This document shows positions 7,890 through 15,308 of a stretch of DNA of 16,065 bases, one piece after another (position 1 is the stretch's first letter; each line of letters starts with the position of its first letter). The stretch is from CAYQOX01 sp964419335 (GTDB taxonomy: Bacteria > Hinthialibacterota > Hinthialibacteria > Hinthialibacterales > Hinthialibacteraceae): positions 1 through 16,065 of the forward strand of contig CAYQOX010000074.1 in NCBI GenBank assembly GCA_964419335.1. The letters run 5' to 3'. The translations under genes and the position numbers were made by a program. Under the pieces are notes generated by a model. It saw nothing but the letters and a program-made list of their open reading frames with translations, searched no databases and had not been told where the DNA came from.

Positions 7890-8923
7890 AAGTGATTAAT
7901 GTCATTAATTAATCCAAGTAGATGTACTCCGCTTTGCTGTATTTTTTCCAAATAGATTATATTTTTTTGTTGTAAGTTTTGATTTTTATTTTTATTTAAA
8001 ATGTTAGCAAAACCAATGATCGAATTGAGTGGTGTACGAAGTTCATGACTCATTCTTGCAAGGAATTCGCTTTTGGCTCGATTTGCTCCTTCCGCTTCTT
8101 TTTTGGCTTGCAAGAGTTGAAATTGAAGTTTCTTTTGGGCGGTTAAGTCTTGGACGGTGCCGATCATTCGAAGTGGATTGCCTTGGCTATCCCGTTCGAC
8201 AACGCTGCCACGTGCCAGAATCCAGATCCAATCCCCTGATTTTTTACGGGAGCGATATTCAACTTCATAAAGGGTATTGGTATTTTTGTGATGACTTTCT
8301 TCCAATTTTTGATACACTTCTTCTTTATCTTCGGGATGAACTAAAGTTTCCCACGAACGAATATGTTGGGGAATTTCGTCTCGGTTATAACCAAGAATTT
8401 TAGCCCATTGATCATCATAATACACTTCGCCGGTTGGGATATTCCAATCCCATAAACCAAGTTCAGCCCCTTTCAACGTCAATTCAAGTCTTTCTCGTAA
8501 TAGGATTAAGTTTTGTTCTGCGATTTTACGTTTGGTGATATCATGATAAGTTCCGGTGGCACGTAAGGGATTCCCTTCTTGATCCCATTTCACCACTTTA
8601 CCTCTTGCTGCGATCCATATCCAATCTCCAGAGAAAGTCCGTATTCGATGTTCAGACTCATACGTGGGAGCATCTCCTCTCAAGTGGGAAGACAACACTT
8701 CGATTACGTTTGGTTTATCTTCGGGGTGAATATTGTTTTCCCAGGAGGAGATGTGGGGAATCATCCACGTTTTGCGAGCAAAGGGATAGGGATAGTTCTG
8801 GCATGCAACGATTCCACCCAATGAGAAGAGAGATGGGGCTTGTAAATAGTTTAAAAGGGCGATCGGTTCAAAAAACTTTAATAAATTAGGATCATCACGA
8901 AAGTGAGTACTTTTTTTGGACAA
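7880..8923 (-). pseudogene. Sensor histidine kinase remnant (PAS-PAS-HisKA, no ATPase)
   Basis: The 347-codon frame holds the second half of one PAS domain with its PAC motif (about 54-133), a full PAS/PAC (145-265), and a HisKA helix pair with phospho-acceptor His293 in MSHELRTPLNSIIGF. It stops at 347, right where the HATPase domain should begin, so it cannot autophosphorylate by itself. The first PAS lacks the ~35 residues that precede EIPQHIRSW in the second PAS. They are replaced by residues 13-53, which look unlike a PAS domain, and by 11 residues encoded by the repeat. The only start is a TTG at 8921-8923 inside repeat copy 2, with no clear ribosome binding site. No ATPase fragment follows; the 3' end runs into the KamA-like gene. 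It is best read as a relic of a larger hybrid or PAS-rich kinase cut at both ends. A dominant-negative or phospho-accepting stub is a remote alternative. Confidence 0.75.
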
Positions 8924-9116
8924 ACGCCTCGGGGATGGGATTCGCTTGTCTCTGTGCGGCCCTTAAGGGCCGCTTGCTCCAAAAGCCGCTCCACACAAGC
9001 CCCTTCAGCGTTATAGTTCGATTCATATCCATTGAAAATAGCCATGGTTTTCACTTTAGAACCATGTTCTGTTTCCTTTTCAATGTATCAAAAAGTACTC
9101 AAATAGAGGATGAGCC
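8889..9116 (+). repeat. MITE-like element, copy 2 (228 bp, divergent)
   Basis: A full-length copy, from GGATCATC at the left to GATGAGCC at the right. The inverted ends align without gaps: GG-TCATC, seven unmatched bases, then TGAGTACTTTTT. A perfect 18-bp palindrome GCGGCCCTTAAGGGCCGC sits at 8956-8973. Outer segments (GCTTGT and ACAAGC, CGCC..GGGG and CCCC..GCG) can pair around it, so the whole element can fold back. The left half is close to copy 3, but about 9010-9075 has diverged. Flanks are ATAAATTA on the left and ATTACAAA on the right. They share only ATTA at the junction, so no 8-bp duplication is left. It contributes the start of the kinase remnant and the stop of the CobT-like gene. 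No protein is encoded. Confidence 0.92.
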
Positions 9117-10100
9117 ATTACAAAGATCTAAATAGGGATCAAGAAAAGAAAAGGCGATGAGACTTCCTATTGGAATATGGGTAGGAAACGAGAAGTGAAA
9201 CATGGGCTTTTTCTCCAAGCGAGACAAGATTTGTTGGTGTAAATAGGAGTTCGCATTTGAGGCTGTCAATAAGGCTTTTTGCACGTGAGCATCCATGGGG
9301 CTGGCTAAACAGGCTGCGACCAGGGAAGGGAAATCATCCAAAAAAATGATCCCATGATGACTGGCGGCTTGAATAATCGCCCCGGTCATGGCGGCGGTTT
9401 CGAGTCCGCCAAACCAGGATAAGAATTGCACGGGGGTTGGCTGAGGTGGTTGTGTACGCTCTTGATATTCTTGAATCGTTACATAAACCCAATCAGGGAT
9501 AGGCTCGCTATGTTTTTTGCGAATTTCATCTACGGGGATGGATAAAAGTAAGGCAGCCAATACGGTGTGAGTCAAATTTTGCCCACGTCCTTTGGAGGAA
9601 AAAACAAATACGTTAATCCCTTCGCTCATTTTTTTTGCGACGAGATCTGCCCCGATTCTCATCGCTTGTTTTACTTGTGGGATTGACAACGCCTTTTCGT
9701 TTCTCCAGTTGCGCGTTTCGTTCCGCATTGGTTTGTTATGAAGATAAGGAGAATTCAAGGAAAACTCAGAACATCCCACATTGGCAAGGGTCATTTTGGT
9801 TTGGCTATTATTGAGTAGGGAAAGCAAAGGCGAATTCTCATTCAGCCAAGGAGCCATGCACGATTCGGTTGTAGGTGTCTGATGATGTTCTTTAGCGACC
9901 CCATGGTCACCCATGAAGATGAACAGATGGCGTGGAAACAAGGAAGGCTGATGGGTGGCTTGCTGAGCGGAAAGTTGAGTGATGAGATCGAGCGTGTCTT
10001 TCATTTCTTCGCTTGAAGTAAACCACGTTTCTAAGTTTTTTTGCAGCGATTCCCGGTAATGGTTACTATGGTGGTGATGATGGTGGTGATGATGATTCAT
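9099..10100 (-). CDS. CobT-like protein with native poly-His N-terminus, catalytic motifs lost
   Basis: A 333-residue relative of nicotinate-nucleotide:dimethylbenzimidazole phosphoribosyltransferase (CobT). Recognisable family blocks are MGDHGVA (63-69), the ALSIPQVKQAMRIGADL helix (137-153), FGGLETAAMTGAIIQAA (230-246, family GGFEIAAMAGA) and LDDFPSLVAACLA (254-266, family LDGF-S-AA). The GEMGIGNTT loop is replaced by SSKGRGQNLTH (168-178). The C-terminal GEG, which holds the catalytic Glu317 of Salmonella CobT, is replaced by IPIGSL (309-314), so ordinary CobT activity is unlikely. The protein begins MN followed by nine His, using mixed CAT and CAC codons, which suggests metal binding. Its ATG lies two bases after the typA stop, so it is probably coupled to typA. 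The last five residues (GSSSI) and the stop lie inside repeat copy 2. Confidence 0.72.
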   Translation of the reverse strand: MNHHHHHHHHHSNHYRESLQKNLETWFTSSEEMKDTLDLITQLSAQQATHQPSLFPRHLFIFMGDHGVAKEHHQTPTTESCMAPWLNENSPLLSLLNNSQTKMTLANVGCSEFSLNSPYLHNKPMRNETRNWRNEKALSIPQVKQAMRIGADLVAKKMSEGINVFVFSSKGRGQNLTHTVLAALLLSIPVDEIRKKHSEPIPDWVYVTIQEYQERTQPPQPTPVQFLSWFGGLETAAMTGAIIQAASHHGIIFLDDFPSLVAACLASPMDAHVQKALLTASNANSYLHQQILSRLEKKPMFHFSFPTHIPIGSLIAFSFLDPYLDLCNGSSSI

Positions 10101-10102
10101 GG

Positions 10103-11914
10103 TTATAGTTTTCTTTGGTTCGCGGCGAGTATGGTTTTGCGTAAACGTATGTTTTGGGGTGTCACTTCGACCAATTCGTCATCCTTAATGAATTCGATGG
10201 CTTTTTCCAAGGTCATGGGAATGACAGGAGTGAGAATAACGTGATCATCTTTCCCTGCGCTGCGCATATTGGTTAGTTTTTTTTCTTTGCAAGGATTTAC
10301 ATTTAAATCTTGGTCGCGATTATGCTCACCAACAATCATACCCTCATACACTGGGGTTCCGGGAGAGATAAACAAAACGCCCCGGGGTTCAAGATTGAAC
10401 AGTGCATAGGCTACCGCTTCACCTTGACGATCGGAGATCATTGATCCCGCGACTCGGGAAGGGAAATCGCCACGGTAGGATTCATACCCTTCCAAGTAAG
10501 AATTCATGATCCCGGTTCCTTTGGTGTCGGTGAGAAATTCATTACGGTAGCCAATTAAGCCACGGGAGGGAATAGAAAACTCCATCCGTACACGTCCCGA
10601 ACCATGATTAACCAAGTTAATCATGCGTCCTTTACGCGCGGCTAATTTTTCGGTGATAATGCCGACGAAATTCTCATCACTATCCACGAAAAGATGTTCA
10701 ATGGGTTCAAGGCACAGGCCATTTTCCTTTTTATAAAGAACTTGTGGACGCCCAACGCCGAATTCATAACCTTCACGACGCAGGGTTTCAATAAGGATAA
10801 CCATTTGGAATTCACCGCGTCCTTTCACGATGAATGTATTGGCGTCATCGGTATCTTCTACTTGCAAGGCGACGTTACTCAAGGTTTCTTTGAAAAGGCG
10901 TTCGCGTAATTTGGTGGATTGAACATATTTCCCATCTCGCCCGGAAAAAGGAGAATTGTTGACAGAAAAGCACATGGAGACTGTCGGTTCATCTACGGTA
11001 ATCCGCTTTAAGGGTTTAGGTTCTTCTTTGGTACAAATGGTATCACCGATATGAACTTGTTCGATGCCCGCTAAATTGACGATATCACCGGCGGAGACTT
11101 CTTTCACTTCGTTCAATTTTACCCCTTCATACACTTCCAACCGAGTGACGCGAAGATTATGGACACGGTTATTCTCTCCTATACAAATCAGATCGTCATT
11201 ACATTTTGCAGAACCGTTAAAAACCTTGCCGACAGCGAGGCGTCCTAAGAAGTCAGAATAATCCAAATCACAGACCAGCATTTGAAAGGGTTCGTTAGGT
11301 TGGAAGCGGGGAGCAGGGATTTCTTCTACAATCGTGTCAAAAAGTGGTTGAAGTGAGGTTCCCTCATCCTCGAGATGATGTTTGGCCATCCCATCGCGGC
11401 CAATGGCGTAGAGGACAGGAAATTCAATTTGCTCATCGGTGGCATCGAGATCGATAAAGAGGTCATAAATTTCATTGAGAACTTCTTCGAGCCGAGCATC
11501 ATGCCTGTCGATTTTATTGATGACAACAATAATATTCAATTGAGCGTCTAAGGCTTTTTGGAGAACGAAACGAGTTTGAGGCAAAGGGCCTTCAGAAGCG
11601 TCGACCAGCAAGATTGCCCCGTCTACCATCATGAGTGCTCGTTCCACTTCACCGCCAAAATCAGCGTGCCCAGGAGTATCGAGGATATTAATCTTTACTC
11701 CATTCCACATGATGGAGCAGTTTTTAGCGGCGATAGTAATCCCCCGCTCACGTTCCAGATCCATGTTATCCATTAAACGTTCAGCGATTTCCTGATTGTC
11801 ACGAAAGACACCACTTTGACGAAACATGTGATCGACAAGAGTGGTTTTGCCATGGTCAACATGGGCGATAATAGCAATATTGCGTAGTTTTTCATTGTAA
11901 GACAAATGTTTCAT
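10103..11914 (-). CDS. typA: Ribosome-associated GTPase TypA/BipA
   Basis: A 603-residue translational GTPase of the EF-G/LepA type, involved in 50S subunit assembly and stress or cold adaptation. The G domain shows AHVDHGKTT (17-25), RERGITI (55-61) with the switch I Thr, DTPGHADF (79-86) and NKID (133-136). The EF-G-like domains II, III and V and the TypA-specific C-terminal domain follow, ending in the usual LRKTILAANQRKL. Length and motifs are normal. The frame is open for 26 codons upstream of this ATG, but that stretch is encoded by the promoter leader and terminator hairpin, and TypA proteins begin at MKHLSYNEKLRNIAIIAH, so 11914 is the start. Its ribosome binding site is weak (GGAA). 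It has its own promoter and a hairpin in the leader, and is followed two bases later by the CobT-like gene. Confidence 0.97.
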   Translation of the reverse strand: MKHLSYNEKLRNIAIIAHVDHGKTTLVDHMFRQSGVFRDNQEIAERLMDNMDLERERGITIAAKNCSIMWNGVKINILDTPGHADFGGEVERALMMVDGAILLVDASEGPLPQTRFVLQKALDAQLNIIVVINKIDRHDARLEEVLNEIYDLFIDLDATDEQIEFPVLYAIGRDGMAKHHLEDEGTSLQPLFDTIVEEIPAPRFQPNEPFQMLVCDLDYSDFLGRLAVGKVFNGSAKCNDDLICIGENNRVHNLRVTRLEVYEGVKLNEVKEVSAGDIVNLAGIEQVHIGDTICTKEEPKPLKRITVDEPTVSMCFSVNNSPFSGRDGKYVQSTKLRERLFKETLSNVALQVEDTDDANTFIVKGRGEFQMVILIETLRREGYEFGVGRPQVLYKKENGLCLEPIEHLFVDSDENFVGIITEKLAARKGRMINLVNHGSGRVRMEFSIPSRGLIGYRNEFLTDTKGTGIMNSYLEGYESYRGDFPSRVAGSMISDRQGEAVAYALFNLEPRGVLFISPGTPVYEGMIVGEHNRDQDLNVNPCKEKKLTNMRSAGKDDHVILTPVIPMTLEKAIEFIKDDELVEVTPQNIRLRKTILAANQRKL

Positions 11915-11927
11915 GCAACGTTTTCCG

Positions 11928-11957
11928 TAAAAATACCCCCGCGCAAAGCGGGGGTAT
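11928..11957 (-). terminator. Intrinsic terminator or attenuator in the typA leader
   Basis: A perfect 10-bp stem (ATACCCCCGC and GCGGGGGTAT, loop of five) runs from 11933 to 11957. On the minus strand a T5 run (11929-11933) follows directly, as in a rho-independent terminator. It lies 76 bases after the fucosidase stop, which it could terminate. It is also downstream of the typA promoter and only 13 bases before the typA ATG, so it would act on typA transcripts too. Confidence 0.75.
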
Positions 11958-11980
11958 AGCGTTTGATAATTCGACTTAAA

Positions 11981-12008
11981 ATTATAACTCAATTTTAAGT
12001 ATAGGCAA
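11981..12008 (-). promoter_or_regulatory. typA promoter
   Basis: On the minus strand TTGCCT (12003-12008) is followed after 16 bases by a perfect TATAAT (11981-11986). Transcription would start near 11974 and give a leader of about 60 bases that contains the terminator-like hairpin. The promoter lies just after the stop of the fucosidase gene. Confidence 0.65.
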
Positions 12009-12033
12009 TCGAGAAAATTCGAAGCTACGCATT

Positions 12034-14403
12034 TTATGAAGATTTTCTAACAACGTACTTTTTTTCTTTACCAGCAATCCAGCGCCATACATTTTCTGCA
12101 ATCTTTTCAACAAGAATTTCTTCACCATCGACGCGTACTTCAATCGGGCTATCGTAACGAAGTTGGCAAGGTGATTCTTTGTCAGCCTGGATGACCGCTT
12201 GTTTCAACTCACCCTCTTGCCATGCGATATCGACTTCAAAACCGCCTCGGGCACGCAGACCTTTAATTGAACCCTCTTCCCATGCGGTGGGAAGTGCGGG
12301 CAGTAAATGGATGGAATCGGAGTGGCTTTGTAAAAGCATCTCGGTGATTCCCGCGGTTCCACCAAAGTTTCCATCAATTTGAAATGGAGGATGGGTATCA
12401 AATAGATTGGTTAATGTGGATTGGCGTAACAATGCGAGTACATTTTCGTAGGCTTTCTCACGTGCATGTAGACGAGCCCAGAAGTTGATCATCCAAGCGC
12501 GGCTCCATCCCGTATGCCCACCGCCATGGGCTAAGCGATGTTCTAATGATTTTTTTGCGGCTTCAGCATATTTTGGGGTTTTTGAGACGGTGAATTGTTT
12601 TCCGGGATGCAGGCCAAAGAGATGGGAAACGTGGCGATGTCCCGGTTCGGGTTCTTCGAATTCTTCAGGCCACTCCATCAACCGGCCATCGGAGCCAATT
12701 TTTGGCATGGCAAGTTTTTCTCGGGTTTCACGAATTTGCTTCACAAAAGAATCCTCTTTTTCGAGTACTTTTGCGGCTTCAAGAATATTACTGAATAGGT
12801 CCCAAATCACTTCCTGATCCATCGAGCATCCCATCGTAAGATTAGCCACTTCACCATCTTTGGTACGAAAGCGATTTTCTGGTGAGGTCGAGGGACCGGA
12901 TACGAGTTTTCCGGTTTCAGGATCTTCGGTTAGATAATCAAGAAAGAACTCGGCTGATTCTTTCATGATCGGGTAGGCAAAATCACGCAAATACGATTTA
13001 TCCAAAGTATAGAGATAATGTTCCCAAAGGTGTTGGCAGCTCCATGCGGCGCCGAGGGGCCACATTCCATAGACTACATTGCCAATGGGTGAAGTCCAAT
13101 GCCACGCGTCGGTGGTATGGTGAGCGACAAACCCATCGCATCCATACACCTCCCGGGCGGTTTTACGTCCCTGAGGCCGGAGATGGTTAATCAATTCCAG
13201 GAAGGGACGATGACACTCGCTAAGGTTGCAGGGTTCGGCGATCCAGTAGTTCATTTGTATATTGATGTTGATGTGATAATCGCTGTTCCAGGGGGCGTTG
13301 ATGTGATGGTTCCAGAGGCCTTGTAAATTAGCGGGCATACATCCAGGCCGGGAGGAAGAGATTAACAAATAGCGGCCGAATTGATAATAGAGTTCGATGA
13401 ATTGGGGGTCGGTTTCCCCGTTCTTGAGGCGTTGTAAGCGTTGGTCGGTCGTTCGTTCGGCATGTTGGTTCTCGCCTAGATGAAGAGCAAGGCGGCGGAA
13501 TAGACGCCGGTGTTCTTGGATATGTTCTTCTTTGAGTTGTTCATAGGTTTTCTTTGAAGCGTTTTCTAGAGTTTTGCGGCACATTTGGGTTGGATTTTCA
13601 TTCTTATAGGTTGTCGCCGCAGAGAGTAGAATCAGCACCGAATCGGCGTTTTGAATTTGAAGCGACTCCTCATAAGTGTTCACTTCTCCTCCTGATGGAA
13701 TAACGCGAGCCTGGGTTTCGAATTGAACTCCTTCGGTTTTCTTTCCGCGGTCTGCTTGGCCATGCATGACCATGAGCGCGGGATTCTTGATCGAGGTTTC
13801 GTAATTTTCCGGACGAGTTAATTTTAAGTCGCAGGAAATCCCTCCGCTTTTTTCACTATCTAAATGGAGAACGATCACTTGTTCCAAGGGTGAAGAAAAC
13901 ACCTCTCGTGTGATTTGATTTTCGTTGCTCTGATAGGTCACCTTGGCGATGGCTGTATCGAGATCCAATTCACGTCGGTAATCGCGATATTCCTCTTGTT
14001 GAGGGAAGGTGATGAGCAGATCCCCGAGGGTTTGATAGCTCATAGGAGCGACCCGGGGGCCCATGAATTCCTTCTGTACTAATTCCTGAGCTTCTACGTA
14101 GCGTCCCTCAAAAATGAGTTGCCGTGCCTTGGGTAAATGTTGATATGCCCCTACCCGATCTCGATTTTCAATAGGGCCAGCCCATAGGGTGTCTTCATTA
14201 AGTTGAATACGTTCTGTTTCAGTACCACCAAAAACCATTCCTCCGAGTCGGCCGTTTCCAATGGGTAAGGCTTCCACCCATTCATGGGCCGGTTGATCGT
14301 ACCACAAGACCAGATCAGAAAATGAAGATTGGGTATAAGAGAGCGGGGAATGAAATAAGAAGGTAAAAATTGAAAAGATGAGACAAATAAAAAACGTGCG
14401 CAT
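12034..14403 (-). CDS. Secreted GH95 alpha-L-fucosidase-type glycoside hydrolase
   Basis: A 789-residue glycoside hydrolase of family 95, which releases terminal alpha-1,2-L-fucose (some members act on L-galactose) by inversion. After a signal peptide (about 1-24) the N-terminal beta domain starts with LWYDQPAHEWVEALPIGNGR and ERIQLNEDTLWAG. The (alpha/alpha)6 barrel holds the active site: Asn379 and Asn381 in DYHINININ, Glu509 in STSPEN (general acid) and Asp677 in FQIDGNFGG. These match Asn421/Asn423, Glu566 and Asp766 of Bifidobacterium AfcA, so it should be active. The ATG at 14403 is chosen because GGAGGAAA (14409-14416) precedes it and the signal peptide begins there. A start at 14448 would put 15 non-signal residues in front. 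A hairpin lies just 5' of the ribosome binding site. It has no fucose transporter or catabolic gene next to it. Confidence 0.93.
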   Translation of the reverse strand: MRTFFICLIFSIFTFLFHSPLSYTQSSFSDLVLWYDQPAHEWVEALPIGNGRLGGMVFGGTETERIQLNEDTLWAGPIENRDRVGAYQHLPKARQLIFEGRYVEAQELVQKEFMGPRVAPMSYQTLGDLLITFPQQEEYRDYRRELDLDTAIAKVTYQSNENQITREVFSSPLEQVIVLHLDSEKSGGISCDLKLTRPENYETSIKNPALMVMHGQADRGKKTEGVQFETQARVIPSGGEVNTYEESLQIQNADSVLILLSAATTYKNENPTQMCRKTLENASKKTYEQLKEEHIQEHRRLFRRLALHLGENQHAERTTDQRLQRLKNGETDPQFIELYYQFGRYLLISSSRPGCMPANLQGLWNHHINAPWNSDYHININIQMNYWIAEPCNLSECHRPFLELINHLRPQGRKTAREVYGCDGFVAHHTTDAWHWTSPIGNVVYGMWPLGAAWSCQHLWEHYLYTLDKSYLRDFAYPIMKESAEFFLDYLTEDPETGKLVSGPSTSPENRFRTKDGEVANLTMGCSMDQEVIWDLFSNILEAAKVLEKEDSFVKQIRETREKLAMPKIGSDGRLMEWPEEFEEPEPGHRHVSHLFGLHPGKQFTVSKTPKYAEAAKKSLEHRLAHGGGHTGWSRAWMINFWARLHAREKAYENVLALLRQSTLTNLFDTHPPFQIDGNFGGTAGITEMLLQSHSDSIHLLPALPTAWEEGSIKGLRARGGFEVDIAWQEGELKQAVIQADKESPCQLRYDSPIEVRVDGEEILVEKIAENVWRWIAGKEKKYVVRKSS

Positions 14404-14419
14404 GAATCTTTCCTCCATG

Positions 14420-14447
14420 TGGGTTATGGCTCTATAACCATAACCCA
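14420..14447. promoter_or_regulatory. Inverted repeat just upstream of the fucosidase ribosome binding site
   Basis: TGGGTTATGG and CCATAACCCA form a perfect 10-bp inverted repeat with an 8-base spacer, ending three bases before GGAGGAAA. There is no T-run, so it is not a classical terminator. It could be an operator for a dimeric repressor controlling the fucosidase, or a leader hairpin that affects translation or RNA stability. Confidence 0.6.
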
Positions 14448-14519
14448 TGATGGTACATAGAAGAAAGAGGCAGGAATTATGATTTTCAAATCATTCAAAC
14501 CATTTGAATTTATGGTTCA

Positions 14520-14999
14520 TTATTGGGTAATCCATTGAAACGCATTGGAAAATTCGTGGGAGGAATATTGATGCATGTAAAACAAGAAGAAAAAGAAGGA
14601 AAGCGTCAATAAGATGAATAAACCAATGGATAAATAATTTTGTTGATTCATGCGCCGACTCATCTCGTGATAACGCTGGTTACGAAGAATGGTTGAGGGA
14701 GGAACAGGCACTTCTTGTTCCACTTTCTCTTCTTCCTTATTGAGCATCAACCGAATATGGGCTTGTTCAATGCGACGATCTACTTGTTTCAGCAGGCTGC
14801 GAGGATGTTGGCCGACGATATACATTTTATGGGCGGGAAGTAATCTTTGCATAACGTAAGCGCGCAGTGTTTCAGCTTCTTTTACATTTTCTTCATGCTC
14901 CAAAAGGTTCAGAGCCTGATTTAATATGCGAATGGCTTCGAGTTCGGCATTCTTTTGTTCTTGGGTCATGCGGATTGTTTTTTTGGGCTTTGTTTTCAT
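14520..14999 (-). CDS. Small protein with helical body and C-terminal membrane segment
   Basis: I do not recognise a family. The protein (159 residues from this start) has a very basic N-terminus (MKTKPKKTIRM), then a charged helical body (about 12-98, many Glu, Lys, Gln and Leu, probably coiled or a helical bundle). A short Pro-Val linker follows. A single hydrophobic segment (about 122-142, with four Phe in a row) is followed by only ~17 residues. This is a tail-anchored-like topology with the body in the cytoplasm. An ATG two codons earlier (15005) sits immediately against GGGAG. The ATG at 14999 has that site at a normal 6-base distance, so it is preferred. It lies 116 bases upstream of the fucosidase on the same strand and may be co-transcribed with it. 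There is a good promoter upstream. Confidence 0.65.
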   Translation of the reverse strand: MKTKPKKTIRMTQEQKNAELEAIRILNQALNLLEHEENVKEAETLRAYVMQRLLPAHKMYIVGQHPRSLLKQVDRRIEQAHIRLMLNKEEEKVEQEVPVPPSTILRNQRYHEMSRRMNQQNYLSIGLFILLTLSFFFFLFYMHQYSSHEFSNAFQWITQ

Positions 15000-15079
15000 T
15001 TTCATCTCCCAATATTAGAGCCCATGCTCTTAAAAATCAGGTCAATTCATGTGGTCTAAAGCCATGAAGAAAAGTATCC

Positions 15080-15095
15080 TTACTAAGGTTAGTAA
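15080..15095. promoter_or_regulatory. Dyad over the predicted start site of the coil/TM gene
   Basis: TTACTA and TAGTAA flank four bases, a perfect 6-bp inverted repeat. It begins three bases downstream of the -10 and covers the predicted transcription start (about 15092), the classic position for a repressor operator. No regulator gene is nearby. Confidence 0.5.
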
Positions 15096-15098
15096 TAA

Positions 15099-15125
15099 TT
15101 TATACGAAAAACCGTTTCATGTCAA
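15099..15125 (-). promoter_or_regulatory. Promoter of the coil/TM gene
   Basis: On the minus strand there is a perfect -35 TTGACA (15120-15125) and TATAAA (15099-15104). The spacing is 15 bases; shifting the -10 to TAAATT gives 17. The leader would be about 90 bases. It might also drive the fucosidase downstream. Confidence 0.6.
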
Positions 15126-15308
15126 ATAAAAAATCATGAGGAATACGACTTCCTTACTCGAGTTTTAGCGAAAATTAAGTATGAATGTGGATTAATGCTC
15201 ATGTATATGAGTTTGAATAATTGTTTTTCATGGGCTTGCTGCTAGAGTACTTCTCAAAAACCTTCGATGGCATGGGAGGATAAACTAGATTCTTGCTGTT
15301 TCAATATT

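Larger units (their letters stand above)
15006..15308. other. Divergent intergenic region, coil/TM gene and DUF2784 gene
   Basis: About 300 bases separate the two divergent genes. It holds the minus-strand promoter and start-site dyad annotated separately. Further right there is a short inverted repeat CTCAT-GTAT-ATGAG (15198-15211) that may belong to plus-strand control of the DUF2784 gene. I see no clear plus-strand promoter and no extra ORF or RNA gene. Confidence 0.5.

Noticed and set aside
8701..8860. A simple frameshift restoring the first PAS domain of the kinase remnant
   Set aside because: I read the other two frames upstream of the IPHISSW segment; neither gives a convincing PAS N-terminal half, so loss or replacement is more likely than one frameshift.
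8579..8889. Two overlapping plus-strand frames opposite the kinase remnant
   Set aside because: Antisense to recognisable PAS-domain coding sequence, with no ribosome binding site or family resemblance.
10070..10100. The His run as an artificial cloning tag
   Set aside because: The codons alternate between CAT and CAC, there is no vector-like flank or protease site, and the locus is continuous with typA, so it looks native.
11915..11992. N-terminal extension of TypA by 26 residues
   Set aside because: The extra codons run through the leader and the terminator-like hairpin, and the TypA family starts at the MKHLSYNEKLRN methionine.
12485..12817. 110-codon plus-strand frame inside the fucosidase gene
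   Set aside because: It is antisense to a well-conserved GH95 catalytic domain and has no start signals or recognisable product.
15267..15308. Upstream ATG as start of the DUF2784 protein
   Set aside because: The 14 extra residues do not belong to the conserved N-terminal helix and there is no ribosome binding site before 15267.
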